Shown here: in pieces, positions 12,176-22,464 of the stretch
Layout of the letters: the number at the start of each line of letters is the position of its first letter
Position numbering within the stretch: position 1 is the stretch's first letter
Source: Thinopyrum elongatum
Lineage: Eukaryota > Streptophyta > Magnoliopsida > Poales > Poaceae
Assembly (NCBI GenBank): GCA_011799875.1
Contig: CM022303.1
Span: 62,701,202 to 62,765,201, forward strand
Length of the DNA stretch: 64,000 bases
Direction of reading: 5' to 3'
Translations under genes and position numbers: made by a program
Notes under the pieces: model-generated
The model's database searches: none
Seen by the model: only the letters and a program-made list of their open reading frames with translations
Told to the model about the DNA's origin: nothing

Positions 12176-13479
12176 GTCACAGAGCCACCAACGCCGGGTG
12201 GAGGTTTTATTTTTCTTGAACGGAATGCTGGCTGGTGGGTGGATGCTCCGAGTTGCCGATCATGCGTATGTGTTGGGAGGTTCGTAGTAGGACGTCTCAA
12301 CAGGGAGCATTTTCTCTTTTTGATGAGAAGACGCAAGGAGCTTGCACAGGAGGTTAGTGAGGAGCTTAGACGGGATCGCAGTGGGACGATCCAACTGACC
12401 TGTGCGTCACTATCGTATGGCTAGCGAGGGGGCTGATTTCCCCAAGTTTTCAGCCGGTTGATTTGTAGCGTTGGCCATAAATTAAACGGTGTTGGATATG
12501 GATAATATAGATGGGAAACTAAATTAGCTCGGTGAGAGTACTCCTCGAGATGATATGCTTTTTTTCATGTTGATCTGGTCTTGGATTGCCTTCGCCTCTC
12601 CTCTTAAAACCACGGTAGCTACCGGCTGGCTGCATCATGCCAGTATTTCCTCGGTGGTTTACAAGCATTGTCGACCGGTTCATCTCATGCAGTGAATGGG
12701 CTTTTGTATGGTCCGCTAGTGGTAAGATATGTCGGTTTCATTAGTAAAAAAAGCGTTCATCATAGAGAAGCAGATCTAGATGCAGTAGCCTTATCGACAC
12801 CACATGGCCGGAATGCCTACTGTCCACACATGTAATGGGAATCACCACGCATGCACCAATACACCATGCATGCATCCACGAATGGGAGTGCCATGCAGCG
12901 CAGCAATATCAGCAGCCTGGACCACCGTTGGATTGATCCGTTTGATTCGCGCGTGGGAGTTTGCATATTCGCTTTCGACGTAGCGTACTGGCCCCAGTCC
13001 TTATTTCTTTCTTCTGGCCGTGACTTGCAGCAACACTTTACATTCACATGTCGCTTTCCACCGCAGCGCTCTGGTCAATGCTGCCAAGTTTGTAGCCGTG
13101 TCTGCCTCGCATCTAATCACATTTCTGCAGCGGTTCACTTAATTGTATTTCACATAGGGATGAAAAAGTAAAAAATAATAAAAACTTGGTCGTATTTTGC
13201 AATTAAACATGCCAGCTATTACAGAAAAAAATACCGACAAAAAAGAGTAAAAAATAATTCAATCTTTTATATAAATAACGTAGACCGTTGTCAAAGGGTT
13301 CTTAAACTAGAATACCATTTGTTAACAGTCACAACGACAAATAGACCAAAAAGCCATGTTTTCAGGGTTTTCTTTCACTTATGCAACAAGCTTTGCAGCG
13401 GCGGACGACCGACTTTGCAACAAACAAAAAACAACGGCGACTGATCTTGCAACATCGCGTATCTGGTCTGCAGCATAAA
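12176..13479. other. Centre of the foldback-like structure; no gene seen
   Basis: Mixed-composition DNA without a convincing ORF or domain. A 50-bp stretch at 12861-12910 recurs with a few mismatches at 14878-14927, outside the right array. The 13145-13320 part is A-rich. Confidence 0.4.
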
Positions 13480-14445
13480 CTCGGGTGGCCCGACGATGGG
13501 AGCGTCTTCGTGTTGCCTCAAGGTCACCGGAACGCTTCAATGATGTTGCGATGACAGGCTTCAATGATGTTGCGACGACATGCTTCGACAGCCGCAAGGA
13601 TGGCACGACGGTTGTGTGCTTTCGTGGCCGCGGTGACGCTGTGATGGCAGCCCGACTGCTTCGACGAGGTTGCGACGGCATGTTTTGATAGCCGTAGTGT
13701 GCTTTGAAGGTTGCGGCGATGCTACGACGACAACCTGGCTACTTCAATGATATTGTGATGGCGTGCTTCGACGGGCGCGGCACGTGCTTCAACAGCCGCG
13801 GCGATGCTGCGATGGCAGCCCGACTGCTTCGATGATGTTGCGACGACATGCTTTGGTAGCCGCGGTGTGCTTTCAAGGTTGCGGCGAAGCTACGACAACA
13901 ACCTGGCTATTTCAATGATATTGCGATGGCGTGCTTTGACGGCCCGCGACAGGTGCCTCCAACAGCCGCGACGATGCTACGATGGCAGCCCAGCTGCTTC
14001 GATGATGTTGCGACGACATGCTTTGATAGCCACGGTGTGCTTTGAAGGTTGCGGCGATGCTACAACGACAAACTGGTTATTTCAATGATATTGCGATGTC
14101 GTGCTTCGACGGCCCGCGGCAGGTGCCTTCAACAGCCGCGACGTTGCTACGATGGCAGCCCGGTTGCTTCGATGATGTTGCGGCGTCGTGCTTCGATGGC
14201 CGCGACGGGTGCTTCGAGAATGTGATGATGCTGCAAGCAACCACGACGGTGGCATGCTTCAAACGGTCACGACAATGCTGCGACGAAGGCCCGAGTGCTC
14301 CGATGATGTTGTGACAGCGTGCTTCCCGGCCGAGGCGGTGTTGCGACAACTATGGCACGGCTGCTTCGACGATACTACAACGACAACCCGGCTGCTCCGC
14401 AGATGCTGTGATGGGATGCTTCAACGGCCGCGGCATCAAGGACGC
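13480..14445. repeat. Right tandem array, 170-bp period, inverted relative to the left array
   Basis: The word GATGGCAGCCC recurs at 13642, 13811, 13981 and 14151, a regular 169-170 bp period. Each unit holds two related half-units (GATGTTGCGACGACATGCTT and GATATTGCGATGGCGTGCTT). The sequence is the reverse complement of the left array family. Confidence 0.8.
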
Positions 14446-15657
14446 TACTCTAAACATTGCTATATACATGACTCCATGAACTTGCTTGTACCAAAATCCA
14501 ACAAACATCCACGACCAATGTCAAGAAAATGGTGTTGGAATCCTCGTTTGGTGATTCCTATGTGTTTCAGTTTAAGATTTTTGTTTTTTGAACATATTAT
14601 TTTGAGATTATTTGTAGCCAGTATCATATAGGAGTATGTAGCTATGTGGCAAAGCACTACGTGTGATGCAAAAAGTAAAAGAAAAAGGAACGGGACCACG
14701 TACCTTTAGGCGAGTAGGCTAGATGCTACGCAGCTACGATAGATGGGCAGGCTAACTCGCGTGATGGACAGAGGCGCTCCGAGCGCACTCAGCGCCACAC
14801 GATCGCGTGCTATTACACGGCGCGCCACACGGCCGACTAACCAAGAAATCATCCGACTTATTTTAAACGTTTTCCATACACCATGCATGCATCCAGGAAT
14901 GGGAGTGCCATTCAGCGCAACAATTATCGTTGGCCCCCGCGTCCTTCCTATCGTGTCACGGTTCCTCCTTCCTGGTTTGGAGACATATCATCGTGTCCCT
15001 CGTGTTAGAGCGCCCCACTCCAATAATTCACCCATGCCCCTCTTCTACAAGCCCGGCCGCCACACACAATACTAACCCTATTTTTGATATTTTGTTTTTG
15101 CGGGATAACCCTATTTTTCATATTGTTGATAAGACTGCTGATTATCAGTGAACTATTGCAAAAATATATATCAGAAAAATCATCTTTTCATTTTTAGGTA
15201 TGAAAAATAAAAACTTGTAGATTATGGTAATCTACTCTTTCAATAAAAAAAACTTGTAGATTATGTAATGCTTACTCTCAAACTCTTTTTTATACTGTAT
15301 AGTGGTATTCTTTGTTTCTTCCCCAAAACAGGTGATATACTTTGTTCGACTCTTAATTTGTGGATTCTTATCTAATGACCCAGGACGAAATCCAGGGCAG
15401 GAGGAGTAAAAATCCACCCACAACCAGGCGTGTTTGTTGAACCATGTGTGGTGTTGTCCTCAAATATATATGCTGTAATGAGATCAAACAGACTACACAG
15501 TGAGTAAGGACGAGCACGTGGAGTAGATGAGGTGGTTGATTTTGAACAAATGGCAAATTAGTGCATCATGTACCACCAAACCAAATAAATAGGCTCCATT
15601 AATTATCTGTCCATATATTGATACCACTTCAGGCAAAAAATGAACGGCAAAGATGTA
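14446..15657. other. Intergenic DNA; no gene seen
   Basis: Unique-looking sequence with no coding signature in either strand. It contains the second copy of the 50-bp direct repeat (14878-14927) and A/T-rich tracts from 15070 onwards. Confidence 0.4.
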
Positions 15658-15736
15658 CTCCATACCTATCAAAATATATGACTTTTTTGACATTGTCATA
15701 GTGTCAGAAACATCTTATATTTTGATACAGAGGGAG
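15658..15736. mobile_element. Stowaway-type MITE (79 bp)
   Basis: Starts CTCCATACCTATCAAAATAT and ends with ATATTTTGATACAGAGGGAG, an imperfect terminal inverted repeat of the Stowaway CTCCCTCYGT... type. It is flanked by TA on both sides (15656-15657 and 15737-15738), the Tc1/mariner target duplication. It has no coding capacity. Confidence 0.85.
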
Positions 15737-15738
15737 TA

Positions 15739-16806
15739 CATTGGTAAAGAAGGAAATGATGTGCAGAGATCTACATGGTATGCATCTTACCCGAGTTCCG
15801 CATCTCGACCGGAACACATCATGCACAACTAGCATACTCGTCTTGTCCAATCACAGCCGTGCAGTCCTACAAAATACCCCGCGGATGACACCAAGCTTGT
15901 CTTTTCCGCTCGCTCTATATAGGACCACGCAGATGACACCAACCTCTCTGACGTTTCCTTTTATATGGATACACGTTTTGTTTTACAAGAAGTTGTTGAA
16001 ATGCTCTGTGTCATCGTGATCCCTAACCTTAACCAAATTAAAACATCTGAAAATATACATCTATTGATTCAACCAGTCAAAAGACCTTGATACACCTATC
16101 TACTGCAAAGATTGTGCGATAATTCTATGTGATGATTAATTTATTGACAACTTGAAAGATAATATCTGAGAGTGTATGGGTCACTACAAACAAGAATCTA
16201 CACAGGAGTAAATAAATATATCTCCGTACTCCTCAAGCTCGCACACCATGTACAGTATTTAGCCTTCCTATTCAACAAGCTAGCCACCGTGCACTTTGCA
16301 TTGCACCTCAAGAAGCACCAAAGCTAACACACACGCTGACTAAGGCATGGCTAGGGCCTAGGATGCTCCTCCATGTTGCCCGGCAATGGCAATGTATGTT
16401 TTCTTCTGTTGTGGAACTGCAATGTGCATTCTGCTTCAAGTAACAAAAAATTAAGACACTCAATATTGACGAGCGTCAACAAAGAGCCTTCACCGGGAAA
16501 CTAACCAATGATTTAGTAAAACCCATCTACTATCTTCTGCCAACAAATACCTCCTTTCTTAGAGCTCAAAATAAAAATAATGAAAATAAGAAAATAGTTC
16601 ATAATCTCTCCTATAACTATAACTTGCACAAAATTAAAGTGGCAGGCGCAAGGTATTCACCCATCACTAGTAATATTACCCACTAACGAATGTCTGCAAA
16701 TTGTCGGCATGTGTCGTTTACTCGTTGGGGAAGCCGCTCCCATAAATGGAGGCAGACTCTTCACCGAACTTAATAGGGGTTCTGCACAGATGGAGTACGG
16801 CATTTT
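15739..16806. other. Intergenic DNA with a promoter-like relic; no gene supported
   Basis: A TATA-like CTCTATATAGG near 15912 is preceded by a CCAAT word. Near 16346 an ATG (ATGGCTAGGGCCTAG) is closed by a stop after four codons. This might be the 5' remnant of a small gene, but no protein motif survives. Confidence 0.3.
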
Positions 16807-17170
16807 GGCACATGGGAGCGTGAGCTCCTTATTTTTAAAATGTGTTTTAAACATATTTTGAAATATCAAAAAATTACAAACAAAAACTTGGCGCGTACAT
16901 CTCGATATTGTACATGCTCACAAAGTCGATTCGCGAAAAACCGAAAAATTATGTGTTGCTTATGAAAAAGACAAAATCTGATGTTAAAAAATGCTTTTCA
17001 CAAGACATCTTTTTGTCTTTTTTACACAAGCCAGAAAAAATGTCTGTTTTCTCCGAAACATGACATGCACACATATAATGCTGAGATGTATGCGCCAAAT
17101 TTTTGTTTAAAATTTTTTCACACTTTAAAATATTTTTTTCGCGTCCAGGAGCGCGCGCTCCCGAGAGCAC
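16807..17170. mobile_element. MITE-like element with GGGAGCG...CGCTCCC termini
   Basis: The left end has GGGAGCGTGAGCTCC (16814) and the right end has GGAGCGCGCGCTCCC (to 17162): imperfect terminal inverted repeats about 365 bp apart around an A/T-rich interior with no ORF. Exact ends and target duplication are unclear. The superfamily is not assigned. Confidence 0.5.
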
Positions 17171-17182
17171 TAATGGATTTTT

Positions 17183-19220
17183 GTTATGCACAGGGGCTTG
17201 CCTGGGTAATATGTAAGCAAAAGTTAGCATTCCATTGGAGAGACACGGTCATCAAGGCACCATCTTTCTGCTACACCCAGACGACTCCACGACCCATCGT
17301 TGCTCCTATAATGATATACGGGATGCAACGTAGAGGCGTAAATAATCAACGGCAATCAGGGCTATTAAAATACGGTTACGCCTCTCAAACTGTCGAATCC
17401 GCTCTAACGTTCTAAGCTACGTATTCGTGTTGTCAGATAAGGCGCTAATTCCCAACGGGTATTTTAGTTATACAAACCCAAGGTGCTGCTTATTTCATTT
17501 ATTGATTTAATACATATTCCCGAACTAGGGTGGGCACATAATAATACTATGATACTGCTGTGAAATTTTTAGAGTTAACACTATCACTGATTAATCACAA
17601 AAATTCCAACAAGATCACATGTAACTGAAATGTAAAATTGTGAAACTGATTATTTAGAAATGTGTAACTGTTTATCTTCAAAAGAGTGAAATATGTTATC
17701 TCAAAAATGTGCAACTGAAATTGATGTGATTTTTGTGTAACAAGCCAGCGAAAAGTGAAATGTAGCTTCTGAATTGTGAACTAGCAACCACAGAAAGTGA
17801 AGTTATAATGTATCACTGTGAAACTGATTGTTCGAAAATGTGGAACAATTTATTTCGAAAGAGTGAAATAGTTTATTTGATAAATGTACAATTGAAATAT
17901 ATTTTTTATGAAACAAGCCAGTGAAAAATGAAATGTAGGCTCTGAATTGTGAAATAGTAACCACGGAAAGTAAAATTCTAATGTATCATTGTGAAATTGA
18001 TTATTTGGAAATATGAAACAATTTATTTTAGAAGTGTGAAATAGGTTATTTGAGAAATGTACAAAGTAAATAGGTGTTATTTTTGCGAAACAAGCCAGTG
18101 GAAAGTGAAATATTGGTTCTGAATTGTGAAAAAGTAAGCACATATAGTGAATTATAATGTATCATTATGAAGTTGATTATTTGAAACTATGAAACAATAT
18201 ATTTGAACACAATGAAATAGTTTTTGAGTAATGTGCAATTGAAATATATGTTTTTTTTGTGAAACGAGCCAGTGAAAAGTAGGTTTTGAATTGTGAAACG
18301 TGCAATTGATATATTATTTTTGCGAAAGAAGACAGTGAGAAGTGAAATGTTAGTTTTGAATTGTGAAATAGTAAGCACGTAAGCTGAAAATACATTGTTC
18401 ACATTTTCAAATAATCAGTTTCACAATCGTATATTATAATTTCATTTTCTGTACTTATTATTTCATTATTCTGAAATATGTTATTAACTTGTTTCCGATT
18501 TTTCAAGTGAAATATGTTAGTTCCACATACGAAATGTGAAATGTTGAAATTTAAATGTGTTTGAAATGTATCCAAGATCTGTCTAGTTTTAAAGGTCTTG
18601 GCGTCAAGAGTTCAAATATATAAATTATTTCAAATACGAAATTATGGTTTAAAAGATAAGAATGTTTTTAATTTGCTAAGATGAAATAAAGTCTATGGAT
18701 TTGTTTGCAAGGGAGAGAGAAGAGACTGATGTATGCACGTCCTTGTGTCTGACAAAAAGTAGTACTCCGGACCCGCTACACTGACAAAATAGTACTTTGT
18801 TGGTGAATCAGCTACCGAAATACCAATATTTCATAAATAGTGGAAACTTTGTATACAACACAGTTTTTATATACGGTACGAGATGTCACTAGTTGATTGG
18901 CTGCCCAGTCGCCGGGAACTAGCGAAACAGCGCAATTTTACTTTTCGGTAGCTTGGCGTGCTTGGCTCTGCTGGAGGTTGGTCACTGGTGCTCTAAAAGG
19001 TGCTCGTGCAACACAGCTCGCGTGCTCGATACAGGGATGGCCAGCCCAGCGCAGCGTACAGCGGTGCAGCGTGCGCGTGCATGCTTGTGCCTCTGTGCGT
19101 GTGTGGCTGCTTGTGTGCGAGCACAGGACCGCACTGCTCAGCAGTCAGCACATGCCCTTGAAGAATCGGATTCCAACGTGCGTAGAAAAAAATATCTTTC
19201 TCTCCCTTTGATCTCCATCT
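17183..19220. repeat. Duplicated segment, copy 1 (partner at 52141-53962 and 55392-55620)
   Basis: From GTTATGCACAGGGGCTTGCC onwards this block aligns by eye, base for base apart from scattered changes and small indels, with the block starting at 52141. The match includes the GTGAAA-rich array, then the CAGCCCA...GCGTAC region up to TTTCTCTCCCTTTGATCTCC. Copy 1 lacks the hAT element found in copy 2. The first ~250 bp (ATCAAGGCACC, TAATGATATACG, AATAATCAACGG words) look like an LTR fragment that in copy 2 continues leftwards. No gene is seen. Confidence 0.8.
17560..18560. repeat. GTGAAA-rich degenerate tandem array, copy 1
   Basis: Recurring words TTGTGAAACTGATTATTTG, GAAACAAGCCAGTGAAAAGTG and TCTGAATTGTGAAATAGTAA repeat with roughly 190-bp spacing over about 1 kb. 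It is A/T-rich and non-coding: the open frames on the minus strand are low-complexity Phe/Ser/His strings with no domain. Confidence 0.7.
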
Positions 19221-19322
19221 TTGATTAAAGGAGACTAGGAGACAAACATACTCAGAGCTTACAGTGCCCGTGTGTGCTGAGTGTGTCAAAAGCGCGGTGG
19301 TTGGTGCGATGCACGGCTGAGG

Positions 19323-19720
19323 GAACGTTATCTTCACAACTGGGACCATTCACCTGGTATTGTGCGTCCATCAGACGGTTCATTACGAGAGGTTATATTA
19401 CTACGGAAATTGTACTGCTACAGGTAGTTCCTAATAAGAATGGCATTTAGTATGGGTGTTGTGTAACATCGATCCAAGGTTATGATACATCTAAGGAGCT
19501 TTGTGCTTGTAATAAAGAATAGCTATATGCATTAGTCGATGTAGAAGGTGTGATATTAATATATTTTCTTTTCTAAAAAAGAAAGAGCTTTAACGTGCTA
19601 GCTGTTAACAAAAATATAACATTACCGATAAATCATTGGTCGCAACAAATTCAAACAGATTATAGGTCGGCATATCTGATAGTATCAACTCGGCAATAGT
19701 CTTCGACATCGGTCTGTACT
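19323..19720. repeat. Copy of the Z block also present in segments A and B
   Basis: AACGTTATCTTCACAACTGG to AGTCTTCGACATCGGTCTG is shared with 43460-43890 and 46651-47045 with few differences. It is non-coding. Its presence next to the 17-19 kb segment links the two duplication families of this window. Confidence 0.75.
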
Positions 19721-20455
19721 TAATTACCAAAGTGAGTCAACTAAAGTCTTCCCCGCAACAAAAAAAAAACTGGTTATTATTTTATGCGTGAAATAAATTT
19801 AAAATGCGATGAGCTTATTTGCTAACTACTCTTAAGGTGCTAAACAAGTTCATAACACCAGGGGTGTTACAATGAATATTTCTCAAACGACACAAACGGG
19901 ACGAGCATCACTACTGGGACCAAACCTGTCAGCTCCGATCAACAATATACTACGTACACATCTTCCTATCCGGTCTTAACTTCATAGCTAACATGTTTCA
20001 TCAATACAGTATCAAGTAAAGTAATAACTGAGTAACTCTATCATTCTCCGGTGACAAGCAAATCACCCATTTTCTATTTCTCATGATTTTGCTGAGGGTT
20101 TGAACGTGTAGTAGACGGCAGTGACAAGCTCAGGAACTCTATCATTCGCCCTGAAAAGCAAATCATTCACCGGTAGACGGCGGCACGGGCGGTTGTGGTG
20201 TTGCATCTCGGCGTGCCATGGGATCTCCTGTCGGATGATGAGGCGGAATCTGGGGTTGTGTAATAGTTGTTACCTCTTGTCCCCATTGAATGATAGTGTT
20301 GATGTTGGGAATCTCCTTGGGATATGCATCTCTCTGTTGCGGCGAACATTGCGTGGTTGCGGGCTGTTTCTGTCATCGTCCAAGGCCGGCTTGAAGATGA
20401 TGACCGGAGGATAGCCGTCGTCGACGGTCTGATTCGGGCAAAGCAGCAAAAGCGG
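19721..20455. other. Intergenic DNA; no gene seen
   Basis: No domain, tandem structure or transposon end recognised. The plus-strand open frame around 20121-20414 overlaps sequence that continues the minus-strand unknown ORF and has no recognisable motif. Confidence 0.3.
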
Positions 20456-20889
20456 CTATAGTGCTGGTGGTGCTACAAGGAAGTTGTGCGGCTTCTTCTT
20501 GACGATTTCCGTGGTGCCCGATGAAGGGGATTCCTTCATCGTGGTGCTGACGGAGGATTTGTTGGCTACGATCATTGCTTGCTGTATCGCCATAGCAAGA
20601 CTATCCTCCTCATTGACTGCGTCCAGATCCAATCTGGCTTGGACCGTGGTGATGTCGGCGCTATAGGGGTGGGCTTGCTCGATGCCCGCTGTGTCGGTGA
20701 TGATGTTGTCGCGGATGCGTGCCAGCTTCTCCTCGAGGGAAGCCGTTCCATGCGCGGATCGACGATTTCCTGGTTGGTGTTCTCCCTTTTCATGCTGGAG
20801 AGACCTGGATATGTTGCGTTCTGATGGTAAGGGAAAAAATTCATGAATTTCTTTTCCCAACTGGAGAGGGCGATGTGCAGGTCCTCCAT
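20456..20889 (-). pseudogene. Unknown ORF with a probable frameshift
   Basis: On the minus strand an ATG at 20889 opens MEDLHIALSSWEKKFMNFFP. After the T-run near 20855 the plausible protein continues in another frame (LPSERNISRS..., then SLEEKLARIRDNI and NEEDSLAMAIQQAMIVANKSS) down to a stop at 20456. The second frame looks more protein-like (charged, helical) than the direct continuation. Upstream on the minus strand there is a TATA box (CTATAAATACA, 21098-21108) and a CT-rich leader with CAAACCCTAG, so it resembles a once-transcribed gene. I do not recognise the family. Confidence 0.35.
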
Positions 20890-22230
20890 GTGGTAGATCG
20901 TAATGTGGCTCCGAGTACTAGATGTAATAAGCGTGTCGGCGGCAAGGCCGCGGGCGGTGGCTAGGGTTTGAGGGGCAGGGGCGGCGGCGCAAGGGTGGAG
21001 AGAGAGAGGAGGAGGCGCGCGAGAGAGCTTGAGAGCGAGGGTTAAGATTCTTTCAACTTCTTTTTTTCTTAAAGATTGAACAGTTACATGGCCCATTGTA
21101 TTTATAGTTCTAGAAGACTTAGCCCCTAAGCAACCTCGGAGATCCTTATAGGAAGCTCAATCTCTTAACTCTTTTCTAATCTAACAAGACTCGATAAGAC
21201 AGCTTGACGGCGGCGGCAGCGGCACTGATGGCGCCCTGCCGGCCCTCCTGGGCCCTTGCTGGATCGTGTGTATGACAATGGGCTTTGCCAAATTTATTAA
21301 TAAAAGAGAGAGAAAAGCTATCTCATGATCAAGAGGTGTCATGCACATATTCTAAAATCATGTGAGGTTGTCACGTACTCACGTGAGGCTATATATCCAC
21401 AATATGAGTTATGTGCTAAAATTTAATACTATTAAAAAATAATTCGTATTGTATATATATGAGCTATTTGAGTGCGCCAGTGCCAGACACGTTAATGCGC
21501 TACTATATCTCCTGTGCTACACATCGTGCATAGATGTAGCCATGTGGAAGAAGAGGAAGACGAAGCTGCCTGGAGTTGTAGAGAGAAGCCCCGACCATAG
21601 TGCAGGAGACGCACAATGAGACACTTGGCGTGTCTGCATATTTTGGACTAGTTCTATTACGGTGGGACACACACGATGCTGAATGTTGGAGCAGAAACCA
21701 TGAGATGAGACTGGCGGGTATTGGCAACAGATCGGTCGTGGTGCGTGGAAACTGTGCACGAGTGTAGGAGGCTGTGGACTAGCACGAGACCAGGGGTCAG
21801 TCGCCATCAATAGCAGTGATACAGTGATAGAGGTGCACACGGCGTAGCACCGTTAGGGCGACCATACCTAATAAACAGCAACAGGGACGCTTGGGAAGAC
21901 GCGGATTGGCGGATGCTATATGGATATGGAAATACATGAACGTGATTACTCATTCTACTTTACCATCAATACGATCTGTTTTATTCTGAAGAAAACAATC
22001 TCTGAAAACATCATTGAACATTGCAAAGGAAAGAGAAAAAGAAAGATGTTACACGACCGATTTGATTACGAAAGATCACAATGCAATAGTCATAGACAAG
22101 GGGGACACACCCTTGTTAGCTAGCCATCTTATTGCTGGAACAGTGGAAACGGGAAGAAATCAAACACTCTGATGATTAAAAGGAACATGCAGGTAGCTGC
22201 AGGCTGCAGCAGGGTCGAATACTGAATGAT
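20890..22230. other. Intergenic region: TATA box for the minus-strand unknown ORF and 3' flank of the dirigent-jacalin gene
   Basis: 21098-21108 reads CTATAAATACA on the minus strand, about 210 bp upstream of the ATG at 20889. The rest (21120-22130) shows no coding signature. 22130-22230 is the likely 3' UTR of the dirigent-jacalin gene: AATAAG on the minus strand near 22130 is a possible poly(A) signal. Confidence 0.35.
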
Positions 22231-22464
22231 TTAGATGGTGTAAACACCAATTGAAGTGACGAAAACGTTATCAGTTTTTGCGAAGAAGCCCACCACCGTC
22301 TCGTCCTCCGGCACGGTATAACTAAATTGTGGAGTGCCGTTGTCACTTCCAAAAGGACCATACGTTTTGTGGGTGGTGACGATCTCAAATTTTGACAGCC
22401 AGCCCTCGCCTCCTCTCTGAGCCCCATTGATCTTTTTCACAAACTCTGATGGGCCAAACTTTAT
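22231..22464 (-). CDS. Dirigent-jacalin gene, exon 4 (C-terminal half of the lectin domain)
   Basis: Follows acceptor TTTTACAG and reads IKFGPSEFVKKINGAQ to SIGVYTI and TAA (22233-22231). It completes the beta-prism fold begun in exon 3, in matching phase and on the same strand, 18.6 kb away. The jacalin carbohydrate loop usually ends GxYxx near the C-terminus; here it reads FFAKTDNVFVTSIGVY. Taken alone it would look like an orphan lectin fragment; the phase and domain complementarity argue it is the missing last exon. Confidence 0.85.
   Translation of the reverse strand: MKFGPSEFVKKINGAQRGGEGWLSKFEIVTTHKTYGPFGSDNGTPQFSYTVPEDETVVGFFAKTDNVFVTSIGVYTI

Larger units (their letters stand above)
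11289..14445. mobile_element. Foldback-like structure: inverted tandem arrays around a 1.3 kb centre
   Basis: The left array (11289-12175) and right array (13480-14445) are built from the same words in opposite orientation. The left reads GCAACATCATCGAAGCAGC; the right reads GCTGCTTCGATGATGTTGC. Long inverted repeats made of internal tandem repeats around a short centre are the architecture of foldback-type transposons and some Mutator-like elements. The left array begins in mid-unit at the edge of copia-2, so its outer end is probably off-window beyond the nest. No transposase ORF is visible in the centre. The class is inferred from architecture only. Confidence 0.5.

Noticed and set aside
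11510..14349. Open frames of His/Arg/Ser/Thr-rich proteins in the tandem arrays
   Set aside because: They repeat with the array period and appear on both strands; no conserved domain.
16346..16400. Possible small secreted-protein gene (ATGGCTAGGGCC start)
   Set aside because: A stop follows after four codons and no homologous continuation is seen in the other frames.
17850..18402. Minus-strand frames rich in Phe, His, Ser resembling membrane peptides
   Set aside because: Translation of the A/T-rich GTGAAA array; not conserved in copy 2.
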